10,097 bases of DNA, from assembly GCA_028716025.1 (NCBI GenBank), contig JAQUQP010000062.1:1-10097 (forward strand), given 5' to 3'. The notes beneath the pieces are model-generated. The model saw nothing but the letters and a program-made list of their open reading frames with translations, was not told where the DNA came from and made no database searches. Positions 1 through 6,922 of the stretch are shown here, one piece after another. This DNA comes from a bacterium (GTDB lineage: Bacteria > UBA6262). Made by a program: the position numbers and the translations under genes. Numbering within the stretch: position 1 is the first letter of the stretch; each line of letters begins with the position of its first letter.

Positions 1-1
1 A

Positions 2-907
2 ATGGTGTACAGTATCTTGTCGGAAGATCAGCAGGTTGTATTTGAAAAGCGGTTAGAGCTGGATTCTTCCTTTGCTTTATCTCCGATTGTCAGGTTTCGC
101 TATAATGTTCATGTCCAGAGAGGAAATGTGGAAATTGCTTTTAGGAGAATTGAATCCCATATTCGGACCCTGGATGAATTAGGTTTGCCTCCGGTGGTTG
201 CCGACTTGGCCCGCAAACGAAGCGGTTTGGTGATCGTAACCGGAGCGACGAATGCCGGTAAGACAACGACAGTATCAGGTATGGTGGACCTGATCAACAA
301 TGAGCGTTCCTGCGTGATCATTACCCTGGAAGATCCGATCGAGTATGTCCATGATTTTAAAAAAGGCATTGTTAAACAAAGAGAGGTTGGCCTGGACACT
401 AAATCATTTCCCATTGCCTTGAAGCATGCATTACGGCAGGATCCGGATGTGATCATGATCGGTGAGATAAGGGACCCTGAGACTATGGCTACGGCTTTGT
501 CTGCCGCTGAAACAGGGCATTTGATCCTGGCGACTTTACCGGCGTATGATTCGGTGCAAGCGATCAGCCAGATCGTTAATATGTTCCCGGTCGAACAGCA
601 GCGCCAGGCCAGAATGCAATTAGCGGAAACCTTGCAAGGCATGATTTACCAGATGCTGCTTCCTCATTCGGAAAAGATCTGGCAGCGGGTGTTGGCGACA
701 GAAGTGTTAGTAGTGACCCCGGCTGTCCGTAACCTGATACGCGAACAACGTTTAGAGCAGATCCCCCTGGTTATCCAGACTGGAGGCGGGCATGGGATGC
801 ATACCATCGATTCTTCCCTTGAGCTGTTGTTGCGCCGCAGGGAAATAACTCAGGAAACAGTGCGTGAACGTTGCCGGGATAAAAAGAAATTCGGGATCAG
901 TGAGTAA
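2..907 (+). CDS. pilT: PilT-like type IV pilus retraction ATPase, 5' end outside the window
   Basis: This is a hexameric secretion-type ATPase that would power pilus retraction at the inner-membrane base of a type IV pilus. The visible 301 residues start inside the N-terminal PAS-like domain: the first residues align with the internal PilT segment around LVYDIM, so the ATG at base 2 is probably an internal Met and the gene begins upstream. Walker A is GATNAGKT (81-88), the Asp box ITLEDPIEYVH (107-117) and the Walker B region VIMIGEIRD (150-158). The PilT-specific AIRNLIRE motif is present as AVRNLIRE (241-248), followed by a normal GGGHGMHTID segment; this favours PilT/PilU over PilB. The His box, normally GTLHT, reads ATLPA (177-181), so the conserved His is replaced by Pro. 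The stop lies 2 bases before the next ATG, suggesting co-transcription with the membrane protein and maf. Confidence 0.9.
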   Translation: MVYSILSEDQQVVFEKRLELDSSFALSPIVRFRYNVHVQRGNVEIAFRRIESHIRTLDELGLPPVVADLARKRSGLVIVTGATNAGKTTTVSGMVDLINNERSCVIITLEDPIEYVHDFKKGIVKQREVGLDTKSFPIALKHALRQDPDVIMIGEIRDPETMATALSAAETGHLILATLPAYDSVQAISQIVNMFPVEQQRQARMQLAETLQGMIYQMLLPHSEKIWQRVLATEVLVVTPAVRNLIREQRLEQIPLVIQTGGGHGMHTIDSSLELLLRRREITQETVRERCRDKKKFGISE

Positions 908-909
908 TT

Positions 910-1536
910 ATGCGCCATAAAATAAATACTGTTCCGCTTACAATTGATATACTAGTGGTCATTTATCTCAGTTTGTCGCTCTGGCTGGTGTATAAAGGCG
1001 ATATATTGGGATATACAAAAATATTTGATCTGGTTCCGCTCAAGTTTGTCCTTACTAAAACATATATTTTTTTATATAAGATCCGGTTTTTTATTTTTGC
1101 TATTATCTATTGTGTGTTCATGATCGGTTTGTATCTCCTGAAAAAATGGGCCTTTTTGGGTACGCTGATCCTGAATCTTATCACCTTGATCACCGCCGAT
1201 CCCTTAGTCCGGGGGATCACTTTTTTTGTCATTATCTATCTCGTTTTTCAACGGGAGTATTTTGGGATCGGTGAGTTTAAGAGGCCAGAGTTCAAGAATA
1301 TCATTCATGTTGATCTGTTGGCAGGGAATGGATCGAAAATCCAAAACGAAGAACTGGAAGAGCGCAAAGATTTGAAAATAGAAGAATTTCTGGCAGTTGG
1401 CGAGATCGAAAAAGCCGCTGAATACACGCGTGGTTTGATCATTGTCGCCCGACAGATGGCTGATACCAAAAACCTGGTTTTCTATGAAAAATATATGGAT
1501 AAAATAAACCGCATCAAGAACCGGACCGTCATGTGA
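910..1536 (+). CDS. Unrecognised membrane protein, four predicted helices plus charged C-terminal domain
   Basis: I do not recognise the family. The 208-residue product has hydrophobic stretches at about 11-28, 58-77, 81-95 and 102-114, consistent with four inner-membrane helices. A polar, Glu/Lys-rich C-terminal region follows (about 120-208); its helical look (ELEERKDLKIEEF, AVGEIEKAAEYTRGL) suggests a cytoplasmic helical hairpin, perhaps tetratricopeptide-like. The ATG lies 2 bases after the stop of the PilT-like gene, with no clear Shine-Dalgarno beyond the preceding coding sequence, so translation is probably coupled. Its stop TGA overlaps the maf start. Position suggests an operon with pilT and maf, but a role in pilus function is only guilt by association. 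Confidence 0.75.
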   Translation: MRHKINTVPLTIDILVVIYLSLSLWLVYKGDILGYTKIFDLVPLKFVLTKTYIFLYKIRFFIFAIIYCVFMIGLYLLKKWAFLGTLILNLITLITADPLVRGITFFVIIYLVFQREYFGIGEFKRPEFKNIIHVDLLAGNGSKIQNEELEERKDLKIEEFLAVGEIEKAAEYTRGLIIVARQMADTKNLVFYEKYMDKINRIKNRTVM

Positions 1537-2147
1537 TGAGAATTCTTCCTGTTCGATACATTCTGGCCAGCGTGTCACCTCGCCGCAAGCAATTACTCCG
1601 GGCAATGGGAATAAAATTTAAGATCATCCCTAGTTCGATCCGGGAAAAGGCAGATCCTGCTCTTACTCCGGCACAGCTGGTCAAAAAGCTGGCCTTACAG
1701 AAAGCCACTGATGTTGCCCGGCAGTTCAAGGGTAAGAAATATATAGTGATCGGGGCGGATACCATCGTGGTCAGGAAAGGTGAAATACTGGGAAAACCGC
1801 GGAACCCCCGGCATGCCGTTCAAATCTTGAACAAATTAAGCGATAGTATCCATTTTGTATATACCGGTGTAGCAGTGATCGATACATTAGCCGATAAGAA
1901 GCTGGTATCTTACGAAAAAACCAGGGTCAAAATGAAAAAACTGAGCCCGGAAGAAATAAGCTATCATTCGGAGCGACATTTGGATAAGGCCGGTGCTTAC
2001 GCGGTACAAGAGGAAAAAGATGCCTTTATCGAGAAAATAGACGGTTGCTATTATAATGTGGTCGGTCTGCCGATCAAGCTGCTTAAACAAATGATTAAGA
2101 AAATATCCCGGCAAAAGAAAAAAGCAGTTAGCTCTGGTTTAAACTAA
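1536..2147 (+). CDS. maf: Maf-type nucleoside triphosphate pyrophosphatase (dTTP/UTP type)
   Basis: Maf proteins hydrolyse non-canonical or selected NTPs to NMP and pyrophosphate in the cytoplasm and are linked to house-cleaning and division arrest. Counting from ATG 1536 (203 residues), signatures are ILASVSPRRKQLL (9-21), GADTIVV (73-79), GKPRNPRHA (86-94), DKAGAYAVQ (150-158) and GCYYNVVGLP (170-179). The GADTIVV and YYNVVGLP forms match the YhdE-like dTTP/UTP pyrophosphatase subgroup rather than the YceF-like m7GTP subgroup. A GTG at 1533 is in frame directly before the ATG. I prefer the ATG because it overlaps the upstream TGA by one base (TGATG), a typical coupled start. The last dozen codons are written inside a terminator hairpin, giving an atypical Lys-rich tail (RQKKKAVSSGLN). 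Confidence 0.92.
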   Translation: MRILPVRYILASVSPRRKQLLRAMGIKFKIIPSSIREKADPALTPAQLVKKLALQKATDVARQFKGKKYIVIGADTIVVRKGEILGKPRNPRHAVQILNKLSDSIHFVYTGVAVIDTLADKKLVSYEKTRVKMKKLSPEEISYHSERHLDKAGAYAVQEEKDAFIEKIDGCYYNVVGLPIKLLKQMIKKISRQKKKAVSSGLN

Positions 2148-2156
2148 CTGCTTTTT
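2119..2156 (+). terminator. Bidirectional intrinsic terminator overlapping the end of maf
   Basis: A perfect 13-bp stem, AAAAAGCAGTTAG (2119-2131) with CTAACTGCTTTTT (2144-2156), encloses a 12-base loop. The A-run on one side and T-run on the other make it a Rho-independent terminator in both directions. It would end the pilT-maf transcript on the plus strand and the SurA_N-type gene on the minus strand. The maf stop codon (2145-2147) lies within the 3' arm. Confidence 0.9.
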
Positions 2157-2189
2157 ATATTTTATTTACTGTTTTTGATCTTACCGCTG

Positions 2190-2204
2190 TCCGCCATCTG
2201 CGGA
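2190..2204. repeat. Small GC palindrome between convergent genes
   Basis: TCCGC (2190-2194) and GCGGA (2200-2204) form a 5-bp hairpin with loop CATCT, just beyond the stop of the minus-strand gene. The surrounding CCATCTGCGG resembles the CCACCTGCGG in the tRNA-derived repeats near 9229, and both places carry TCCGC/GCGGA arms. It may be a member of a short dispersed palindromic family, but two occurrences are weak support. Confidence 0.35.
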
Positions 2205-2211
2205 CCGCCGT

Positions 2212-2949
2212 CTATTCTGTTTGCCCGCCGCCTGCCATCTGCTTTTCTATCGCCTCTAGATTATTCTCGATCTTTGCGGTAGCCTCAATTTTTTTATACC
2301 AATCTTCAAAAAGCTGCGCTTTTTTCTGCTGTAAGAGATTTTGTTTGATCGCTTCTTTTTCCTTGAGCAAGTCTTCTGGTTTTGGCGCCGGTTTCTTGGT
2401 TTTTAATTGTTTGGCGACTTCATCCGCCAACTCCTTATCGGTTACGGTCACTGCCTCAGTCACTTTTTCTTGTACCCGCTGGATCATCAGGCTGTCCCTA
2501 ACGTCTTTTTCAAACACAGCAGTAGTGCTATGCAATTGCATTTTAATGGTATTTATATATTGCTGTTGGTCAAAGCGGCCTTCTTTCTGGAAATAGGGTA
2601 GCTTTTGGATAAAGTCGCTTAACTCTTTATTAGAAATCTTGATCTTCATTTTCTTGGCTTGCTGCAACAACAACTTTTTACTGATCATTTCATTAAGGAG
2701 CATTTTTTTCAGATTATTAGCCATTTCCTCGGTAATATCAATATTATACATATTGCGGTAATTATTCAACCGCTGTAAAAAAGTGGCATTGAAAGCTTCA
2801 TACCTAATCTTTTCCCCATTGACCTTGGCTACTATATCAGCCGTATTGGTGAAGAAATAACTTCCCAATCCAACAAATGTAGCCAGGATAAAAACACTGA
2901 CCGCGAACCAAAGGAATATCTTGGTGTTCTTGCGTATTGCCTTAAGCAT
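2212..2949 (-). CDS. Membrane-anchored SurA_N-type chaperone-like protein without a PPIase domain
   Basis: The 245-residue product resembles PpiD/SurA periplasmic folding factors. It has a short basic N-terminus, one transmembrane anchor (about 11-33, IFLWFAVSVFILATFVGL), then a SurA_N-like domain starting at VAKVNGEKIRYEAF (about 40-53), with the helix LLNEMISKKLLLQQAKK (about 84-100) and FDQQQY (126-131). After DKELADEVAKQL (171-182) the chain passes through a Lys/Pro-rich linker (KTKKPAPKPED) directly into the C-terminal helix seen at the end of such proteins (KQNLLQQKKAQLFEDWYKK). The parvulin PPIase domain that normally lies between is absent, so isomerase activity is not expected; a holdase or assembly role is inferred. 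The ATG at 2949 has a good Shine-Dalgarno, GGGAGGAA at 2957-2964. It is convergent with maf and divergent from the permease gene. Confidence 0.82.
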   Translation of the reverse strand: MLKAIRKNTKIFLWFAVSVFILATFVGLGSYFFTNTADIVAKVNGEKIRYEAFNATFLQRLNNYRNMYNIDITEEMANNLKKMLLNEMISKKLLLQQAKKMKIKISNKELSDFIQKLPYFQKEGRFDQQQYINTIKMQLHSTTAVFEKDVRDSLMIQRVQEKVTEAVTVTDKELADEVAKQLKTKKPAPKPEDLLKEKEAIKQNLLQQKKAQLFEDWYKKIEATAKIENNLEAIEKQMAGGGQTE

Positions 2950-2981
2950 TAGGTAGTTCCTCCCTTTAAAAAAGTCCCTTA

Positions 2982-3010
2982 ACTATACCCTAAACAGCAA
3001 AATAAAGCAA
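2982..3010 (-). promoter_or_regulatory. Sigma-70-like promoter for the SurA_N-type gene
   Basis: On the minus strand, TTGCTT (3010-3005) and TATAGT (2987-2982) are separated by exactly 17 bases. The -10 box matches the consensus at 5 of 6 positions and the -35 at 3 of 6. Transcription would start near 2975, leaving a leader of about 25 bases that contains the Shine-Dalgarno GGGAGGAA (2964-2957) before the ATG at 2949. Confidence 0.6.
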
Positions 3011-3040
3011 GTTTTTTTATATGTAATATTGGGGCAAACA

Positions 3041-3049
3041 TGTTATAAT
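3041..3049 (+). promoter_or_regulatory. Extended -10 promoter directly before the AEC permease gene
   Basis: TGTTATAAT is a perfect extended -10 (TGnTATAAT). No good -35 lies 16-18 bases upstream, as is common when the TG extension is present. The expected start of transcription, about 3056, is only a few bases before the ATG at 3059, so the mRNA may be leaderless or nearly so. Confidence 0.6.
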
Positions 3050-3058
3050 TATTATTCT

Positions 3059-3943
3059 ATGTCTACTATTACCCTTCTTTTTTATAAGGTTTTTATTTTT
3101 ATCCTACTGGGCTATATCCTGGGCCGTTTTCTCCGGATCAATCTCCAGCGACAGGTTCAAGTAATCATAAATACCGGGTTGTATGTCCTTTTCCCTATTT
3201 TTGTGCTGGTCACCATGTGGTCGGAGCCGATAAAGTCTGCTCATTTGGCGCAGATCTGGTTACTGGCCGCGGGGGTGATTGTTGGTGGCATTATCTTTGC
3301 TTGGCTATTTGCCCGGGGTTATGCTGTCTCTTACCGCGACCACAGCTTGCCCATTATTTTTATCAATTCAGCCTATCTCGGGATCCCGGTCAATACTTTT
3401 ATCCTGGGGCCAGCAGCAACAAAATATGCTATCATCTTTGATGTGATTCCCACTATTTGCATGTTCACGTTGGGGGTGGCGTTAGTGGCTAAGGAAAATA
3501 GGCTTAAGGAGATGTTTAAAATGCCTTTAGTCTATGCCGCTCTGATCGGTATATGGTTAAGCTCCAGAGGAATACCAGTGCCCTTGCCGGTTTTGAAGAT
3601 GACGGGATTTATTAAGACCTTGGTTATACCTTTGATCCTTATTATTGTCGGATATGAGCTTAAACCTTTTAAAGCATTTTTACTGAAAAAGGCCCTGGTT
3701 GCGTCGTTTTTGCGCATGGCCGGAGGCTTATTATTCGCTTTCCCCCTGGTATACTGGCTACGCCTAGAAGGATTACCAGCCCTGGTTTGTTTGATCAGCG
3801 CCACTATGCCCAGCGCTGTCAATAGCTACGTCTTGGCCAAAAAGTATCAGGCTAATGCGGAATTTGCCTCAGCTGTAGTCGCTATGAGCACCTTGATCAG
3901 CGTCCCTCTTATTGCGTTAGGGGCTTTACTTATACATAAATAA
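3059..3943 (+). CDS. AEC (auxin efflux carrier) family permease
   Basis: This is a polytopic inner-membrane transporter of the AEC family (BART superfamily), whose bacterial members carry small organic anions such as malate; the substrate cannot be told from sequence. The 294-residue chain is hydrophobic throughout, with about ten membrane segments (for example 4-24, 35-52, 66-86, 182-198, 270-291). Family landmarks are NSAYLGIPV (103-111), equivalent to the usual GNxxFLGxP turn, and ATMPSAVNSYVLAKKY (248-263) followed by STLISVPLI. The frame is open back to a TTG at 3029, but that start would add ten polar residues and overlap the -10 box. ATG 3059 gives a natural membrane-protein N-terminus (MSTITLLFYKVFIFIL). 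No Shine-Dalgarno precedes it. Its stop is 48 bases before valS. Confidence 0.87.
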   Translation: MSTITLLFYKVFIFILLGYILGRFLRINLQRQVQVIINTGLYVLFPIFVLVTMWSEPIKSAHLAQIWLLAAGVIVGGIIFAWLFARGYAVSYRDHSLPIIFINSAYLGIPVNTFILGPAATKYAIIFDVIPTICMFTLGVALVAKENRLKEMFKMPLVYAALIGIWLSSRGIPVPLPVLKMTGFIKTLVIPLILIIVGYELKPFKAFLLKKALVASFLRMAGGLLFAFPLVYWLRLEGLPALVCLISATMPSAVNSYVLAKKYQANAEFASAVVAMSTLISVPLIALGALLIHK

Positions 3944-3953
3944 ATGCTATAAT
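3925..3953 (+). promoter_or_regulatory. Extended -10 promoter for valS
   Basis: TTTACT (3925-3930, 4 of 6 against the -35 consensus), a 17-base spacer and TATAAT (3948-3953) preceded by TGC form an apparently strong sigma-70-type promoter. It overlaps the last codons of the permease gene. Transcription would begin near 3960. No T-box or other long tRNA-sensing leader can fit before valS. Confidence 0.65.
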
Positions 3954-3962
3954 AAATTTTCT

Positions 3963-3992
3963 ATGAATGAAATTAATCAAGAAGGCTTTTAA
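3963..3992 (+). CDS. Possible 9-codon leader minicistron overlapping the valS start
   Basis: ATG 3963 opens a reading frame encoding MNEINQEGF and stopping at TAA 3990-3992. The final A of the stop is the first base of the valS ATG (TAATG), a classic arrangement for translational coupling or reinitiation. The predicted transcription start near 3960 would make this minicistron almost leaderless. It contains no Val codon, so a simple valine attenuator is not supported. A chance ORF of this size is quite possible. Confidence 0.3.
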   Translation: MNEINQEGF

Positions 3993-6775
3993 TGGAAATC
4001 CCCTCAAAGTATGACTCTAAAGAAACAGATAGCAAATGGTATGGTTTGCAGAGCAAGTATTTTCATGCCAGCCCTGACCCTGCAAAAAAGCCCTTTACCA
4101 TAGTGATACCACCGCCTAATGTTACCGGTTCACTGCATATGGGCCATGCCCTGAATAATACCCTGCAGGATATCCTGGTCCGCTGGCGGCGGATGGATGG
4201 GTATAATGCCTGCTGGATACCGGGTACAGACCATGGCGGTATTGCTACCCAGAATGTGGTTGAGAAGCTGCTCAAGCAGGAAGGCAAGACCCGCTTTGAC
4301 CTGGGGCGGGAAAAATTCTTGGAAAGAATGTGGAAATGGCGCCAGGAAACCGGTGATACTATTTTAAAGCAACTGCGGATACTCGGCTGTTCCTGTGATT
4401 GGGAACGAACTCGCTTTACCATGGATGAGCAGTGTTCCCTGGCAGTTAAGACTGCTTTCAGCCAGTTGTTTGACAAAGGCTGGATCTATCGCGGTGAGCA
4501 TATCGTGGACTGGTGTCCGCGGTGCGGCACTGCCCTTAATGAAAGTGAAGTAGAGCATGAACAGGAAAAAGGCAATCTTTGGTATATCAAGTATTTCTTA
4601 AAAGACGGCCAGCAGCCAACGGCTAACGGCCAACGGTTCTTAGTCGTTGCCACTACCCGGCCTGAAACCATGCTGGGTGATACAGCGGTCGCGGTTAATC
4701 CCAAAGATGAACGATATAAGGATTTTATCGGCAAAGTACTGGTCTTGCCCCTGGTGAACAGGGAAATACCGGTTGTCGCTGATGACGTGGTGGAGATGAG
4801 TTTTGGTACCGGTGCGGTCAAGGTAACTCCGGCTCATGATCCCAATGACTGGGAAATTTCCAAACGGCACAACCTGGCCTCTATCCAGGTGATCGACAAA
4901 GAAGGAAAAATTACACCCCAGGCAGAGTTGGATACTAGCGGCCGTGTTATCCAAAAGGCTGAGGTCGAAGGATATATTGGACAGGACCGGTATAAAGCCA
5001 GGGAAAAGATCGTTGTTGACTTGAAAGAAAAAGGATTTCTGGAGAAGGAAGAAGATTATACTTTGCCCATTACCCGGTGTTATCGCTGCAATAGTGCCAC
5101 AGAGCCGCTGGTTAGCGAACAATGGTATTTGAAAACCAGGGAGATGGCTGACGCTGGCATGAAGGTAGTAGAAGAAGGAAAGACAAAATTTGTCCCGGAT
5201 AATTGGGCAAAACCATATTTGCTCTGGATGAAAAACCTGCATGACTGGTGTCTTTCCCGGCAGATCTGGTGGGGACATCGTATTCCGGCCTGGTATTGTG
5301 TAAAATGTAATAAAGATAAGATCATTTTTAAAGATGACAGCAAAGATAACTATATATTTCGGTCTGGCATCAAACCAGACTATGTAGGCATTAATGCCCC
5401 GGAGAAATGCCCTAAATGCGGCGGTAAGGACCTGGTCCAGGACCCTGATGTGCTGGATACCTGGTTTTCCAGCGCCCTCTGGCCGTTTTCTACTTTGGGC
5501 TGGCCGAAGAAAAACCCGGACCTGGATCATTTTTATCCCACAGCTGTCCTGGTGACAGGGCATAAGATCATCTATCTTTGGGTAGCGCGCATGATCATGA
5601 TGGGATTAACCCTGATGGGCAAGACTCCTTTCAGCGATATCTTTATCCATGGGATAGTCCGCGACAGCCATGGCAAAAAAATGAGCAAGTCCCTGGGAAA
5701 TGTCATAGATCCGCTGGACGTTAGCGCCCAATGCGGCGTAGATGCCATGCGTTTTACCCTGGCCTACAATGGTATTAAGGGCCGGGACCTGCAACTGGGA
5801 AATGATACGTTCCAGGCAGCTCGTTATTTTTGTAATAAGATATGGAATGCCTCCCGATTTGTGCTCATGAATCTGAAAGAAGGATCATTTGTCAGCCTGG
5901 ATAAAATTAATGCCGCGAACCTGGAGTTATCTGATAAATGGATCCTGCATGAATTCCAGAAACTGATCGGCGCTGTCAACGAAGCCCTGGAAAATTATGA
6001 TACCAGCCAGGCGTCACGCCTGCTGTATGAATTTATCTGGAGTAAGTATTGCGACTGGTACCTGGAATTGGTTAAATCCAGGCTCTATATAGCAGAAGAC
6101 CTGGAAACAAAACAGGTAGCCCTGGCAGTATTGATCTATGTATTGGACGGTATTCTGAAACTGTTACATCCTTTAATGCCGTTCATAACTGAAGAAATAT
6201 GGCAGAATAAGCAGTCACTGGTCGTGCCTGGCTGGTCTGCGGGCAAAGAAAGTATAATGACCCAAAAATGGCCGGAAGCAGAGAATATATATATTAATGA
6301 GGGGGCTGCTTCCCAGATGAACCTGGTGATGGATACAGTATCAGCTATCCGTAATATACGTGGTGAAATGCGGATCAATCCAGCCCAGAAGATCAAGGTT
6401 TTGATCAAAGTATCCAATGCCCAGAAACAAATATTGGCTGATAATACGAATTACCTTTCCACCCTGGCCCGGCTTGACGCCTTGAGCTTGGGAGCGGATA
6501 TGGCCAAACCGGCAGGGGCGGCTACGGCAGTTGTCGCTGGTATTGAAATATATATTCCCCTGGCAGGTATCATAGATATCGACAAAGAGCGCCAGCGCCT
6601 GGAAAAAGAAATTGCCAAGCTGGGAGAAGAGCTTAAAAAAGTGGAAGTAAAGCTCAATAATAAAGAATTTATGCACAAGGCGCCATTAACAGAAATAGAC
6701 CGGGTTAAAGGTAGAGCTATGGAAATGAAAGAAAATAAGCAAAAACTGGAAGATAACCTGAAGTCACTTTCTTAA
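3992..6775 (+). CDS. valS: Valine--tRNA ligase
   Basis: ValRS charges tRNA-Val with valine and hydrolyses misacylated Thr-tRNA-Val in its CP1 domain. The 927-residue protein is full length (E. coli about 951). Class I signatures are HMGH (49-52) within PPPNVTGSLHMGHALN, and KMSKS (563-567). The CP1 editing domain includes VATTRPETMLGDTAVAV. Cys pairs C175/C178, C363/C366, C436/C439 and C473/C476 suggest zinc-binding knuckles. DTWFSSALWPFSTLGWP (from 489) is typical, as is the C-terminal tRNA-binding coiled coil (about 858-927, KERQRLEKEIAKL). The usual GTDHAGIATQ reads GTDHGGIATQ (78-87). At the entry to CP1 there is an unusual loop, GQQPTANGQR (206-215), encoded by short repeated DNA. The start ATG 3992 has a modest Shine-Dalgarno GAAGG (3981-3985). 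Confidence 0.98.
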   Translation: MEIPSKYDSKETDSKWYGLQSKYFHASPDPAKKPFTIVIPPPNVTGSLHMGHALNNTLQDILVRWRRMDGYNACWIPGTDHGGIATQNVVEKLLKQEGKTRFDLGREKFLERMWKWRQETGDTILKQLRILGCSCDWERTRFTMDEQCSLAVKTAFSQLFDKGWIYRGEHIVDWCPRCGTALNESEVEHEQEKGNLWYIKYFLKDGQQPTANGQRFLVVATTRPETMLGDTAVAVNPKDERYKDFIGKVLVLPLVNREIPVVADDVVEMSFGTGAVKVTPAHDPNDWEISKRHNLASIQVIDKEGKITPQAELDTSGRVIQKAEVEGYIGQDRYKAREKIVVDLKEKGFLEKEEDYTLPITRCYRCNSATEPLVSEQWYLKTREMADAGMKVVEEGKTKFVPDNWAKPYLLWMKNLHDWCLSRQIWWGHRIPAWYCVKCNKDKIIFKDDSKDNYIFRSGIKPDYVGINAPEKCPKCGGKDLVQDPDVLDTWFSSALWPFSTLGWPKKNPDLDHFYPTAVLVTGHKIIYLWVARMIMMGLTLMGKTPFSDIFIHGIVRDSHGKKMSKSLGNVIDPLDVSAQCGVDAMRFTLAYNGIKGRDLQLGNDTFQAARYFCNKIWNASRFVLMNLKEGSFVSLDKINAANLELSDKWILHEFQKLIGAVNEALENYDTSQASRLLYEFIWSKYCDWYLELVKSRLYIAEDLETKQVALAVLIYVLDGILKLLHPLMPFITEEIWQNKQSLVVPGWSAGKESIMTQKWPEAENIYINEGAASQMNLVMDTVSAIRNIRGEMRINPAQKIKVLIKVSNAQKQILADNTNYLSTLARLDALSLGADMAKPAGAATAVVAGIEIYIPLAGIIDIDKERQRLEKEIAKLGEELKKVEVKLNNKEFMHKAPLTEIDRVKGRAMEMKENKQKLEDNLKSLS
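4607..4636 (+). repeat. Short AACGGC-rich repeat inserted in frame in valS
   Basis: The DNA encoding ValRS residues 206-215 contains three spaced, near-identical motifs: CCAACGG (4616-4622), TAACGG (4624-4629) and CCAACGG (4630-4636). The encoded GQQPTANGQR is polar and lies between LWYIKYFLKD and FLVVATTRPET, where ValRS normally has a short turn. It resembles dispersed minisatellite-like insertions that encode PTANGQ/PTANSQ-type peptides in some bacterial genomes; that comparison is from memory and not verified here. Confidence 0.5.
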
Positions 6776-6908
6776 AATAAATACTAAATTCTAATATCTA
6801 AACTCTAAACAATGTTCAAATTTTCGAAATATCAAAACGTTTAAGAATTTGGATTTAGGGCTTAGAAATTGTTTAGAATTTAGAGCTTAGATATTGAGGT
6901 TTGTATTT
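6776..6908. repeat. AT-rich imperfect palindromic element between valS and rph
   Basis: This gene-free stretch is built from CTAAA/TTTAG-type words. A left arm at 6793-6813 (AATATCTAAACTCTAAACAAT) faces an imperfect reverse complement at 6868-6895, which shares AATATCTAA, CTCTAAA and CTAAACAAT with a small insertion. Inside it, CAAATT (6817-6822) faces AATTTG (6846-6851). The whole could form a long weak cruciform or RNA hairpin. It lacks a U-tract and GC core, so it is not a normal terminator; it looks like a non-coding dispersed repeat inserted in the intergenic space. The rph Shine-Dalgarno follows at 6914. Confidence 0.55.
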
Positions 6909-6922
6909 GATTTGGAGGTTAC

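Noticed and set aside
3029..3058. TTG start giving the permease ten extra residues
   Set aside because: It would overlap the extended -10 promoter, adds a polar non-family N-terminus, and has no ribosome binding site; ATG 3059 is preferred.
3954..3991. T-box or other tRNA-sensing riboswitch before valS
   Set aside because: Only about 30 bases separate the predicted transcription start from the valS ATG, far too short for a T-box.
4640..5563. Minus-strand reading frame of 307 codons opposite valS
   Set aside because: It is antisense to a well-conserved ValRS region, has no domain pattern, and arises from the codon use of valS.
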